Below are positions 7,022 through 14,584 of a stretch of DNA of 46,637 bases, in pieces. Position 1 is the first letter of the stretch. Every line of letters begins with the position of its first letter. The stretch is from Pseudomonas lundensis (GTDB lineage: Bacteria; Pseudomonadota; Gammaproteobacteria; Pseudomonadales; Pseudomonadaceae). The position numbers and the translations under genes were made by a program. The notes beneath the pieces were generated by a model. That model ran no database searches. It saw only the letters and a program-made list of their open reading frames with translations, and was not told the DNA's origin. Where the stretch lies: assembly GCF_002269125.1 (NCBI RefSeq), contig NZ_NQKI01000036.1, positions 1-46,637 of the forward strand, given 5' to 3'.

Positions 7022-7588
7022 TTAAGGCGCCACTTTGAGCGTCCCGACCATGCCTGCCTGATAGTGACCGGGCACATTGCAGGCAAATTCAAGGTCGCGA
7101 GCATCGCTGAATGTCCAGGTCAGCTCTGCGGTTTTACCTGGCTCAACCAGCACGCTGTTGGGGTCATCGTGGACCATCCCGGTCATCGACATCGAACCCT
7201 GCCCCATCGCGCCATGGTCCATTCCCGAGTGATCCATACCCGAGTGATCCATACCCGAGTGGTTCATGCCCGTGGTGGTCATCGCCCCGCTTTGCTGCAT
7301 CTTGAGCATTTCTTTCTGATGCTCGGCATGCATCGCCGCATCGCCCAGGTTGAATTCATGCAGCAGCTGCCCCTTATTCACCAGCACAAAACGCACAGTT
7401 TCACCCGGCTTTACATTCAGGGTCTTGGGCGAAAATGCCAGATCAGTCATTTCAATATTGACCGTGCGTGTCGCGCTGGCAGCCGGAGCAGGCTGGCCGA
7501 TCTCAGAATGACTGCTCGGTGAAGCACCGGCCGAGACACTGAATGCCAGCACACATGCCGCAAGGGCTACACGATTACGTCGGGTCAT
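7022..7588 (-). CDS. Periplasmic cupredoxin with Met/His-rich insertion (CopI-like)
   Basis: A 188-residue exported protein with a signal peptide of about 22 residues. The cupredoxin fold carries type-1 copper ligands His77 (LLHEFN) and Cys170, His175, Met180 in CNVPGHYQAGM. Between the two halves lies an insertion (about 84-140) very rich in Met and His, including the repeat GMDHSGMDHSGMDHG, likely to bind additional Cu(I)/Cu(II). Such proteins are linked to copper tolerance (CopI family). It is divergent from copRS with a CopR-type box between, so copper-induced expression is likely. SD CTGGAG lies six bases before the ATG. Confidence 0.9.
   Translation of the reverse strand: MTRRNRVALAACVLAFSVSAGASPSSHSEIGQPAPAASATRTVNIEMTDLAFSPKTLNVKPGETVRFVLVNKGQLLHEFNLGDAAMHAEHQKEMLKMQQSGAMTTTGMNHSGMDHSGMDHSGMDHGAMGQGSMSMTGMVHDDPNSVLVEPGKTAELTWTFSDARDLEFACNVPGHYQAGMVGTLKVAP
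7217..7263 (-). repeat. 15-bp tandem repeat inside the cupredoxin gene
   Basis: The plus strand reads CCGAGTGATCCATAC in tandem, two near-identical units and a third diverged one, encoding the MDHSG repeats of the cupredoxin on the minus strand. Unit length is a multiple of three, so copy-number changes would alter the number of metal-binding repeats without a frameshift. Confidence 0.8.
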
Positions 7589-7617
7589 GGGAACTCCAGA
7601 AGGCTACTATTCGAATA

Positions 7618-7627
7618 CCCCCCCCCC
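7618..7627. repeat. Homopolymeric C10 tract in the cop intergenic region
   Basis: Ten consecutive C residues lie 30 bases upstream of the cupredoxin start (G10 on its coding strand), between the CopR-type box and the ribosome binding site. Tracts of this length are prone to slippage, and length changes would alter promoter or leader spacing. Confidence 0.8.
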
Positions 7628-7665
7628 ACTTTAAGCCTCGGCACTGGCAGTCAACTGACCGCAAG

Positions 7666-7681
7666 ATTACAACTTTGTCAG
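7666..7681 (-). promoter_or_regulatory. CopR-type operator
   Basis: The minus strand reads CTGACAAAGTTGTAAT, an exact fit to the pattern CTGACA-N5-GTAAT that I recall for P. aeruginosa CopR. It lies 62 bases before copR and 78 bases before the divergent cupredoxin gene, so it could serve both. A TATAAG -10-like element for copR follows near 7710. Confidence 0.7.
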
Positions 7682-7742
7682 GATTACCCTTCGCCGCAAG
7701 CACCGCTGTATAAGGCTGAGGTATTTTTTTAATAGGTCGCCC

Positions 7743-8423
7743 ATGAAACTGCTGATTGTTGAAGACCAGCCCAAAACCGGGCAATACCTGCGTCAGGGCT
7801 TGAGCGAGGCGGGTTTCATCACCGAGCTGGCTGCTGACGGTATTACCGGTCAGCACCTCGCCCTGACCGGCGACTATGCGCTGTTGATCCTCGATGTGAT
7901 GCTCCCCGGACGCGATGGCTGGCAAATCCTGCAAGCGGTGCGCAGCGCCGGGCTGGACATGCCTGTGCTGTTTCTCACCGCCCGTGATGCTGTCGAAGAC
8001 CGCGTTCATGGCTTGGAACTGGGGGCCGACGATTACCTGGTCAAGCCCTTTGCCTTTTCCGAGCTGTTGGCACGCGTGCGCAGCCTCATGCGGCGAGGCA
8101 GCAGTACCCCCCAAGAAACCAGCCTGCAACTGGCCGACCTGCGTCTGGACTTGATCCGCCGCCGTGTCGAACGCAACGGCCAGCGCATCGACCTCACTGC
8201 CAAGGAGTTCTCACTGTTGGAGTTGCTGCTCAGGCGTCAGGGTGAAGTGCTGCCCAAATCGCTGATTGCCTCTCAGGTGTGGGACATGAATTTCGACAGC
8301 GACACCAATGTCATCGAAGTCGCCATCCGCCGTCTGCGCCTGAAAATCGATGACAGCCACGAACAAAAGCTGATCCACACCGTGCGCGGCATGGGTTACG
8401 TGCTCGAAGAGCGCACGCCGTGA
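7743..8423 (+). CDS. copR: Copper-responsive response regulator (OmpR family)
   Basis: A 226-residue regulator of the heavy-metal CusR/CopR/CzcR group. The receiver domain (1-115) has the acidic pair Glu7-Asp8, phospho-acceptor Asp51 (LILDVMLPG) and the conserved Lys in LVKPF. The C-terminal winged helix (about 130-222) includes the LTAKEFSLLELLLRRQGEVL recognition module. Phosphorylated by CopS, it should activate copper-resistance genes; the CopR-type box at 7666-7681 suggests autoregulation and control of the cupredoxin. Its stop overlaps the copS start. Copper versus zinc/cadmium specificity is inferred from the cupredoxin neighbour. Confidence 0.92.
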   Translation: MKLLIVEDQPKTGQYLRQGLSEAGFITELAADGITGQHLALTGDYALLILDVMLPGRDGWQILQAVRSAGLDMPVLFLTARDAVEDRVHGLELGADDYLVKPFAFSELLARVRSLMRRGSSTPQETSLQLADLRLDLIRRRVERNGQRIDLTAKEFSLLELLLRRQGEVLPKSLIASQVWDMNFDSDTNVIEVAIRRLRLKIDDSHEQKLIHTVRGMGYVLEERTP

Positions 8424-9787
8424 TGCGTCGTCTGTCGCTGAGCAGTCGTCTGGCGCTGCTGTTCGCGGGTTGCACGGCGGTGGTGTCGCTGTTCGCCGGG
8501 GTGCTGTTCGGACGCGCCAGCGAGGTGCATTTCGTTGAACTGGATCAGCAACTGATGGAAGCCCGGCTTGCCGGACTGCGCAGCACGCTGCACGGGGTCA
8601 GCACTCTGGACCAGTTCTCCCTGCGTTTACCGGTGTTGCTGCAAGACTTGAGTCATCAGCCCGATCTGAGCATTCGCGTACGTGGCCCGGACGGTCACGT
8701 ATGGTTCGACAGCTCATCCCGGCTGCCCAACGATTTGCCCACCTCACCCGGACTGGGCAGCCTGCAAATAAACGGCACCGATTATCGCGTACTCAATCCC
8801 CAGCCGGAATCCCCGGACGCGCCACGCTTGACGTTGCTGCTAGATATCACCCATCACCAACATTTCTTGCAGCGCATGCAACGCTTGATCTGGATGACCG
8901 TCGGCCTCTCAGCGCTGGCCACGGCAATCTTGGGCGCATGGGCCGCGCGCAGTGGCTTGCGTCCATTGCGCCGCATGAGCGCTATTGCGGCCAGCGTCTC
9001 GGCTGATTCGCTAAATTCACGCTTGCCCGAAGCGCAAATGCCTACGGAGCTTGCAGATTTGGCGCGTGCTTTCAATGCCATGCTGGAGCGGCTTGACGCG
9101 TCATTTCAGCGCCTGTCGGCCTTCTCCGCCGATATTGCACACGAGCTGCGCACACCGCTCTCCAACCTGCTGACCCACACCCAAGTCACGCTGACACGGC
9201 CGCGCGACATTGATGCCTACCGCGAAGCCCTGCACAGCAACCTCGAAGAGCTGCAATGGATGGCACAGCTGGTCAACGACATGCTGTACCTGGCCAAAGC
9301 CGACCACGGCCTGCTGACACCCAGGCGCGAACCGCTGGACCTTGCACAAGAGGTGGAAGCCTTGCTGGAGTTTTATGCGTTGCTGGCAGAAGAGTCGCAC
9401 ATTCAGTTGACCCACGAAGGCAGCGGCCACTTGGCAGGCGATCGCAGCATGCTGCGCCGGGCCCTGTCCAACCTGCTGGATAACGCCTTGCGCTACACGC
9501 CCGCAGGCGGCGAGATCCGGGTGCGCATGACGCCGTCAGCACAAAGCGTGCGTATCACCCTTGAAAACACTGGACCCGGCATCCCGGCAGCGTTACTGCC
9601 ACGCCTGTTCGACCGGTTTTACCGGGCGGACCCGGCACGCCGGGAAGGCAGCAGTGAGCATGCAGGTTTGGGGCTGGCAATCACCCAATCGATCATTCGC
9701 GCCCATGGCGGGCAGATTGGGTGTGAGTCACAGGAAGGGATGACGCGGTTTGTGATTGAACTGCCGGTCAGGCCGCAGTCGGTGTAG
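8423..9787 (+). CDS. copS: Heavy-metal sensor histidine kinase
   Basis: Inner membrane sensor of the CusS/CopS type, 454 residues from the ATG at 8423; a GTG one codon upstream is also possible. TM1 is near residues 10-30, a periplasmic sensing domain follows to about 150, TM2 is near 152-175, then HAMP. The dimerisation helix carries the phospho-His in ADIAHELRTPL near residue 240. The ATPase domain has N box (LSNLLDNALRYTP), G1 (ENTGPGIP), F (LFDRFYR) and G2 (HAGLGLAI) motifs. Start and copR stop share one base, implying translational coupling. It presumably senses periplasmic copper and phosphorylates CopR. Confidence 0.92.
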   Translation: MRRLSLSSRLALLFAGCTAVVSLFAGVLFGRASEVHFVELDQQLMEARLAGLRSTLHGVSTLDQFSLRLPVLLQDLSHQPDLSIRVRGPDGHVWFDSSSRLPNDLPTSPGLGSLQINGTDYRVLNPQPESPDAPRLTLLLDITHHQHFLQRMQRLIWMTVGLSALATAILGAWAARSGLRPLRRMSAIAASVSADSLNSRLPEAQMPTELADLARAFNAMLERLDASFQRLSAFSADIAHELRTPLSNLLTHTQVTLTRPRDIDAYREALHSNLEELQWMAQLVNDMLYLAKADHGLLTPRREPLDLAQEVEALLEFYALLAEESHIQLTHEGSGHLAGDRSMLRRALSNLLDNALRYTPAGGEIRVRMTPSAQSVRITLENTGPGIPAALLPRLFDRFYRADPARREGSSEHAGLGLAITQSIIRAHGGQIGCESQEGMTRFVIELPVRPQSV

Positions 9788-9794
9788 GCGCTGT

Positions 9795-9845
9795 CGCAGG
9801 CTGCGATGCTTCGATCATCAAGCAAGCAGCCTGCGCACACGTACG
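9795..9845. repeat. REP-like hairpin between convergent copS and lolE
   Basis: CGCAGGCTGC (9795-9804) and GCAGCCTGCG (9836-9845) form a 10-bp stem around 31 bases. The GCAGGCTGCGATGCTTCG-type sequence is characteristic of repeated extragenic palindromes in Pseudomonas. It probably ends or insulates the converging transcripts. Confidence 0.65.
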
Positions 9846-9849
9846 AGGA

Positions 9850-11094
9850 TCAGGAGTAACGCAGGGCGTGGGCCGGCTGGATTTTCGCCGCGCGGTACGC
9901 CGGGTACAACGTCGCGAGGAAGCTCAGCACAAAGCCCGCCGTGCAAATCAGCAGCACGTCTGCGCCCTGCAACTCGGACGGCAGGTTGCTGACGAAGTAA
10001 ACGTCAGAACTAAAGATGTGCTGCCCCGAAACCCGCTCCATCCAACCCACAAGCGCACTGACATTCAGTGCGGCAATCACGCCCAGCACGCCACCGATCA
10101 GGGTGCCGACAATGCCGATCACCGTGCCTTGCACCATAAAAATGGCCATGATCTGACGCGGCGTGGCGCCGATGGTGCGCAAGATCGCGATGTCAGCGCC
10201 CTTGTCATTCACCACCATGATCAAGGTTGCGATGATGTTGAACGCGGCCACGGCCACAATCATCAACAACAGCAGACCAATCATGGTTTTTTCCATTTTC
10301 ATGGCGCTGAATAGACTGCCCTGGGTGTGCGTCCAGTCATCCGCGCGGTAGCCGTCACCTAACCCGGCGGCTACTTCAGCCGAGACGCTCGGCGCGGCAT
10401 ACAGGTCCTTGACCGCCAGGCGCACGCTCTGTACCTGATTCGGCTCCCAGCGTTGCATGGTGGCTGCGTCGGCGACGTGGATCAGCCCCATCGAGCCATC
10501 CAGTTCGGCGCCCACTTTGAAGATCCCCACCACATTCAAGCGTTGCAGGCGCGGGGTGATGCCACCCGGCGCGGTGCTGGCTTCCGGCACGATCAACGTG
10601 ATCTTGTCGCCCACGCCCAAGCGGAAACGGCGCGCGGTAATATCACCCAATACCACGCCAAATTCGCCGGGTTTCAAGTCTTCCATGCGCCCCTGCACGA
10701 TGTGCCGGGTCACGATGGACACCTCGCCTTCCCGTGCCGGGTCCACGCCGCTGATCTGGATAGGCTGCATAGCCCCCTTGTAGGACAGCATCCCTTCCAT
10801 CTCGGTGAACGGCACCGCCGCCGTGACCTCTGGATTTTTCATGGCGGCTTCGGCCACCGGGCGCCAGTCATCAATGGGCTTTACGCCAATGATGGTGGCA
10901 TGGGGCACCATGCCGAGGATGCGGTTACTCATTTCACGCTGAAAACCGTTCATCACCGACAGCACCACGATCATCGCCAGCACGCCCAGGGCGAGGCCAA
11001 TCATTGAAGTCATGGAGATGAACGAAACAAAACGATTGCGGCGCTTGGCGCGGGTATAGCGCGTGCCGATAAAAATCGATAACGGTCTGAACAT
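9850..11094 (-). CDS. lolE: Lipoprotein-releasing ABC transporter permease (second copy)
   Basis: A 414-residue FtsX/MacB-type permease of the LolCDE complex, which extracts lipoproteins from the inner membrane and hands them to LolA. TM1 is at about 26-50 (MIGLALGVLAMIVVLSVMNG), followed by a large periplasmic domain and three TMs in the last 150 residues. It is clearly paralogous to the first gene of the cluster: both start MFRPL..FIGTRYTRAKRRN. By position after lolD I call it LolE; naming of the two paralogues differs between annotations. The ATG has no obvious Shine-Dalgarno, and a terminator-like hairpin lies just upstream, suggesting reduced or conditional expression. Confidence 0.9.
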   Translation of the reverse strand: MFRPLSIFIGTRYTRAKRRNRFVSFISMTSMIGLALGVLAMIVVLSVMNGFQREMSNRILGMVPHATIIGVKPIDDWRPVAEAAMKNPEVTAAVPFTEMEGMLSYKGAMQPIQISGVDPAREGEVSIVTRHIVQGRMEDLKPGEFGVVLGDITARRFRLGVGDKITLIVPEASTAPGGITPRLQRLNVVGIFKVGAELDGSMGLIHVADAATMQRWEPNQVQSVRLAVKDLYAAPSVSAEVAAGLGDGYRADDWTHTQGSLFSAMKMEKTMIGLLLLMIVAVAAFNIIATLIMVVNDKGADIAILRTIGATPRQIMAIFMVQGTVIGIVGTLIGGVLGVIAALNVSALVGWMERVSGQHIFSSDVYFVSNLPSELQGADVLLICTAGFVLSFLATLYPAYRAAKIQPAHALRYS

Positions 11095-11104
11095 TCGCGG
11101 GCAC

Positions 11105-11148
11105 CGTAAAAAAATAAAAGACCCGGCACCGGTCAGGGCGCCGGGTTT
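11105..11148 (-). terminator. Terminator-like hairpin between lolD and lolE
   Basis: On the minus strand ACCCGGC (11146-11140) pairs with GCCGGGT (11127-11121), and CTTTTATTTTTTTA follows at once. This is a full intrinsic terminator pattern in the 61-base gap downstream of lolD and upstream of lolE, inside what should be one operon. Confidence 0.75.
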
Positions 11149-11155
11149 TGGCCGA

Positions 11156-11839
11156 TTAAATCGTGGTCAGGCGACCTTCTTGAAGGTGCAGCACACGATC
11201 CATCTGACGGGCCAGGTTCATGTCGTGAGTCACCACCAGGAACGCAGTGCGCATCGAGGTACTGAGTTCGAGCATCAGGTCCTGAATGCCTTGCGCGGTG
11301 TGGGCGTCGAGGTTGCCGGTCGGCTCATCGAGCATCACCAGCCCGGGCTTGTTGACCAGCGCACGAGCAATGGCCACGCGTTGGCGCTCACCACCGGACA
11401 ACTCGGCCGGCTTGTGCTCCAGACGGTGGCTCAGGCCGACACGGGTCAACAGTGCCGTGGCCCGCTCCCGCGCTTCAGGAATCGATGTCTTGCCGATCAA
11501 CAACGGCATGCACACGTTTTCCAGCGCCGTGAACTCGGGCAGCAAATGGTGAAACTGGTACACGAAACCCAATGAACGGTTACGCAATTGGCCACGGGCC
11601 TTCTCGCCCAGCGCCGACAGTTCTTCACCCGCCAGCCACACACTGCCGGAGGACGGCGTGTCGAGGCCACCGAGCAAATTAAGCAAGGTACTTTTGCCCG
11701 AACCCGACGTGCCGACGATGGCTACGCGCTCACCCGGGTGCAACTCAAGTTGCAGGCCCGACAACACCACCACCGACTCCGGGCCTTCCTCGTAGGACTT
11801 GCCCAGGTCGCGGCAACTCAACACTGCTTGTTCTTTCAT
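11156..11839 (-). CDS. lolD: Lipoprotein-releasing ABC transporter ATP-binding protein
   Basis: LolD powers lipoprotein extraction by LolCE. From the chosen ATG (MKEQAVLSCRDLGKSY) it has 227 residues. Walker A GTSGSGKST is at 43-51, the signature LSGGERQRVAIARAL and Walker B LVMLDEPTGNLD follow, and the H-loop is in VVTHDMNLA. This start lies seven bases after the lolC stop with a GAGTTGGGC leader. An alternative ATG at 11854 would overlap the lolC stop and add five residues (MSELG) without better ribosome binding. Overlap with lolC implies coupled translation. Confidence 0.95.
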   Translation of the reverse strand: MKEQAVLSCRDLGKSYEEGPESVVVLSGLQLELHPGERVAIVGTSGSGKSTLLNLLGGLDTPSSGSVWLAGEELSALGEKARGQLRNRSLGFVYQFHHLLPEFTALENVCMPLLIGKTSIPEARERATALLTRVGLSHRLEHKPAELSGGERQRVAIARALVNKPGLVMLDEPTGNLDAHTAQGIQDLMLELSTSMRTAFLVVTHDMNLARQMDRVLHLQEGRLTTI

Positions 11840-11846
11840 GCCCAAC

Positions 11847-13097
11847 TCACTCATAACGAAGCGCCTGCGCAGGCTGGGTGCGCGCAGCACGCCAGGCCGG
11901 GTACAAGGTCGCGAGGAAACTCAGAACCAATGCCGCGCCACAGACCATCAACACGTCCTGCATCTGCAATTGCGACGGCAGGTAGTCGATGAAATACACG
12001 TCGGCGTTCAGAAACTTGTGGCCGATCAGCCCTTCAAGGGCCGCGATCGCCGCGCTCACATTCAAGGCTGCCAGCATGCCCAGCACCGCGCCAATGGCAG
12101 TGCCGACCACGCCGATCACGGTGCCCTGCACCATAAAAATGGCCATGATCGTGCCCGGCGTAGCGCCCAGCGTACGCAGGATCGCGATGTCGCCCTTCTT
12201 GTCGTTCACCACCATGACCAGCGTGGAAATGATGTTGAAGGCCGCCACGGCCACAATCAGCAACAGGAGCAGACCGATCATGGCTTTTTCCATGCGGATG
12301 GCCTGATACAGGTTACCGTGGGTGCGGGTCCAGTCACGTGCGTAATAACGGTCATCGCCCAGCTTTTGTGCGATTTCCCACGCCGTGCGAGGTGCCTGGA
12401 ACAGGTCGTCGAACTTCAGGCGCAAACCTTGCACCTGGTCTGGCTTCCAGCGCTGCAAACGCGCCAGATCCTGCAGGTTAGTAATGCCCAGATAGCCGTC
12501 GATTTCACCGGCGCCCACATGGAAAATGCCCTGCACCGTGAACCGCTTCATGCGCGGAAACATACCTGCCGGGGTCACCGTGACTTCCGGGGCCACAAAC
12601 GTCAGTTTGTCGCCAACCGCCACGCCGAGCTTTTTCGCCGCCTTGTCGCCAATGATGATGCCGAAGCCGCCGGGCGCCAGTGAGTCGAGCTGACCTTGCA
12701 ACATGAACCGGTCAATGATCGACACCTTGCGTTCTTGCGCGGGATCGATCGCATTGAGCAGGACCTTTTGCACGTTACCGTCATGGGTCAGCAGGCCCTG
12801 CATCTGGGTGTACGGCGCAACCGCCTCCACCTTCGGGTTCTGCCTGACCTGAGCGGCCAACGACTGCCAGTCACTGATCGGCTGGTCGCCGACAATGGTC
12901 GCGTGGGGCACCATGCCCAGCACACGGGTGCGCATCTCATGATCGAAGCCGTTCATCACCGACAACACCACAATCATCACGATCACGCCAAGGGCGAGTC
13001 CGATCATTGAAGTCAGAGAAATGAACGACACAAAATGATTGCGACGCTTTGCACGGGTATAACGCGTGCCGATAAATACGAAGAGAGGTCTGAACAT
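11847..13097 (-). CDS. lolC: Lipoprotein-releasing ABC transporter permease (first copy)
   Basis: First gene of the lolCDE cluster, 416 residues from MFRPLFVFIGTRYTRAKRRN. An upstream in-frame opening to 13193 would add 32 poorly conserved residues and overlap the divergent PilZ gene, so it is rejected. TM1 lies at about 26-50, the periplasmic domain at 50-265, and three TMs at about 268-295, 325-350 and 375-400, as in LolC/LolE. It binds LolD on the cytoplasmic side and contacts lipoproteins and LolA on the periplasmic side. No strong Shine-Dalgarno precedes the ATG. Confidence 0.93.
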   Translation of the reverse strand: MFRPLFVFIGTRYTRAKRRNHFVSFISLTSMIGLALGVIVMIVVLSVMNGFDHEMRTRVLGMVPHATIVGDQPISDWQSLAAQVRQNPKVEAVAPYTQMQGLLTHDGNVQKVLLNAIDPAQERKVSIIDRFMLQGQLDSLAPGGFGIIIGDKAAKKLGVAVGDKLTFVAPEVTVTPAGMFPRMKRFTVQGIFHVGAGEIDGYLGITNLQDLARLQRWKPDQVQGLRLKFDDLFQAPRTAWEIAQKLGDDRYYARDWTRTHGNLYQAIRMEKAMIGLLLLLIVAVAAFNIISTLVMVVNDKKGDIAILRTLGATPGTIMAIFMVQGTVIGVVGTAIGAVLGMLAALNVSAAIAALEGLIGHKFLNADVYFIDYLPSQLQMQDVLMVCGAALVLSFLATLYPAWRAARTQPAQALRYE

Positions 13098-13191
13098 GTC
13101 GGGGCTTGTTCGAGGGAAAAGAAGACGTCCTTGTGGCGGGGCCTGATAAGCAGCTTTACACTCAGACCACAGCCGCCACCATGGGTTCGCC

Positions 13192-13779
13192 ATGTCGACA
13201 TTAGATGAAGCAGATCGCCGCGAATACTACCGTATCGATGATGTGATCGCACTGGAAATAACCCCGCTGTCGGCACCTCAAGCCGCGAGCACTGAAGTGT
13301 TGCAGGATGCTTCGCCTTTATTCAATTTACTCAGTGAGTTACACCTGAGTGAATTCGAGTCGCAGCACCTGCTGCGCCAGATCAGCGAACGCGACCGCAC
13401 CCTCTCCAGTTACCTCAAAACCCTGAACAAACGGGTTGACCTGCTTAGCCAGGTGGTCGCGCAGACCGTACTGGGCAAGATCGGCGAACTGCAACCGGTC
13501 AAGCTTTCCGAAGGTGGTATCGAGTTCCAGCATGCAAACGCCTATTCACCGGGTACCCACCTCTCAATCAAACTGGTGTTGATGCCGCAAGCGTTGGGGC
13601 TGCTGTTGCGCGCCAAGGTCACGCATTGCACCCCGCGCAGCGGCCAATTCGAGATAGGCACCGAGTTCGAAGCCATCACCGACGCACAGCGCCAGTTGCT
13701 GGCCCGTTACATATTGCAGAAACAGGCTCAGGCACGCCGTCTGGCCCGAGAACAAAACGAAGCAGCCGAAGAAGAGTAA
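13192..13779 (+). CDS. PilZ-domain protein with unusual inserted helical segment
   Basis: A 195-residue protein conserved next to lolC in Pseudomonas. Residues 10-14 (REYYR) give the RxxxR part of the c-di-GMP-binding motif. The second part, normally [DNS]xSxxG, is KLSEGG at 104-109, with Lys in place of Asp/Asn. The two parts are separated by about 90 residues, largely helical (40-95), whereas in canonical PilZ domains they are some 20-30 residues apart. The C-terminus is a charged coil. It could bind c-di-GMP weakly or be a degenerate adaptor. It is divergent from lolC and 40 bases before the GDPD gene. Confidence 0.75.
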   Translation: MSTLDEADRREYYRIDDVIALEITPLSAPQAASTEVLQDASPLFNLLSELHLSEFESQHLLRQISERDRTLSSYLKTLNKRVDLLSQVVAQTVLGKIGELQPVKLSEGGIEFQHANAYSPGTHLSIKLVLMPQALGLLLRAKVTHCTPRSGQFEIGTEFEAITDAQRQLLARYILQKQAQARRLAREQNEAAEEE

Positions 13780-13819
13780 GCGCGTCCCAACGCTGTGAAT
13801 TGTGTATTAAGGAGCAATT

Positions 13820-14542
13820 GTGACCCTGATTTATGGCCATCGCGGCGCCAAAGGCGAAGCACCCGAAAACACCCTCGCCAGCTTTGAGCAATGCCTCAAG
13901 CACGGCGTGCGCCGCTGCGAACTCGACCTGCACCTGTCCAAGGACGGTGAGCTGATGGTGATCCACGACCCGACGCTCAAGCGCACTACCGACCGACGCG
14001 GCAAGGTGATCGAACACACCGCAGCGGACCTGGCGACCTATGACGCACGCAAAGGCGGCCCTGGCTGGGTGCATCCGTGTCCGATTCCACGACTCGAAGA
14101 ACTGTTTGAAAAATGCGACTTCGAACACTGGCAGCTGGAAGTCAAAAGCGCGTCACGCACGCGAGCGGCGACCACCGTACTGGCGATTCGCGACATGGCC
14201 CAGCGCCACGGCCTGATGGATAAAGTCACCGTGACCTCAAGTTCCCGTGAAGTGCTCAGGGCTGCTATCGAGCTGACACCGGACTTGTCCCGCGGACTGG
14301 TTGCAGAGTACGCCTGGCTCGACCCGTTGAAGGTCGCGCAAAACTATGGCTGCGAGATGCTGGCATTGAACTGGACACTCTGCACCCCGGAGCGCCTGGA
14401 AAAAGCCCAGCGTCAGGGTTTGCATGTGTCGGTATGGACAGTCAACGAGCCTGCATTGATGCGCAGACTCGCTGATTTCGGCGTAGATAGCCTGATTACA
14501 GACTTTCCCGGTTTGGCCACTGCCACCCTCGGGAATGGCTGA
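13820..14542 (+). CDS. Glycerophosphodiester phosphodiesterase, cytoplasmic type
   Basis: A 240-residue GDPD (UgpQ-like) hydrolysing glycerophosphodiesters to glycerol-3-phosphate and an alcohol. It starts at a GTG preceded by AAGGAG. Active-site residues are visible: His7 and Arg8 in GHRGAKGEAPENT, Glu34 and Asp36 in CELDLHLS, and His49 in VIHDPTLKRTTD. No signal peptide, so it acts in the cytoplasm on phospholipid turnover products. It likely shares a transcript with the PilZ gene upstream. Confidence 0.92.
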   Translation: MTLIYGHRGAKGEAPENTLASFEQCLKHGVRRCELDLHLSKDGELMVIHDPTLKRTTDRRGKVIEHTAADLATYDARKGGPGWVHPCPIPRLEELFEKCDFEHWQLEVKSASRTRAATTVLAIRDMAQRHGLMDKVTVTSSSREVLRAAIELTPDLSRGLVAEYAWLDPLKVAQNYGCEMLALNWTLCTPERLEKAQRQGLHVSVWTVNEPALMRRLADFGVDSLITDFPGLATATLGNG

Positions 14543-14552
14543 AATCGGTCTC

Positions 14553-14579
14553 CCCGGCCGGCTCAGGCCACCGGCCGGA
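14553..14579. terminator. GC-rich hairpin between convergent GDPD and sthA genes
   Basis: CCGGCCGG at 14554-14561 and again at 14571-14578 (self-complementary) forms a stem around nine bases. There is no T run, so termination is plausible but unproven. Confidence 0.5.
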
Positions 14580-14584
14580 GCCGC

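Noticed and set aside
11121..11146. REP element between lolD and lolE
   Set aside because: The stem is short and is followed directly by a T-rich tail on the transcribed strand, so a terminator is the better reading.
13098..13193. N-terminal extension of LolC by 32 residues
   Set aside because: Would overlap the divergent PilZ start, and the conserved LolC/LolE N-terminus MFRPL begins at 13097.
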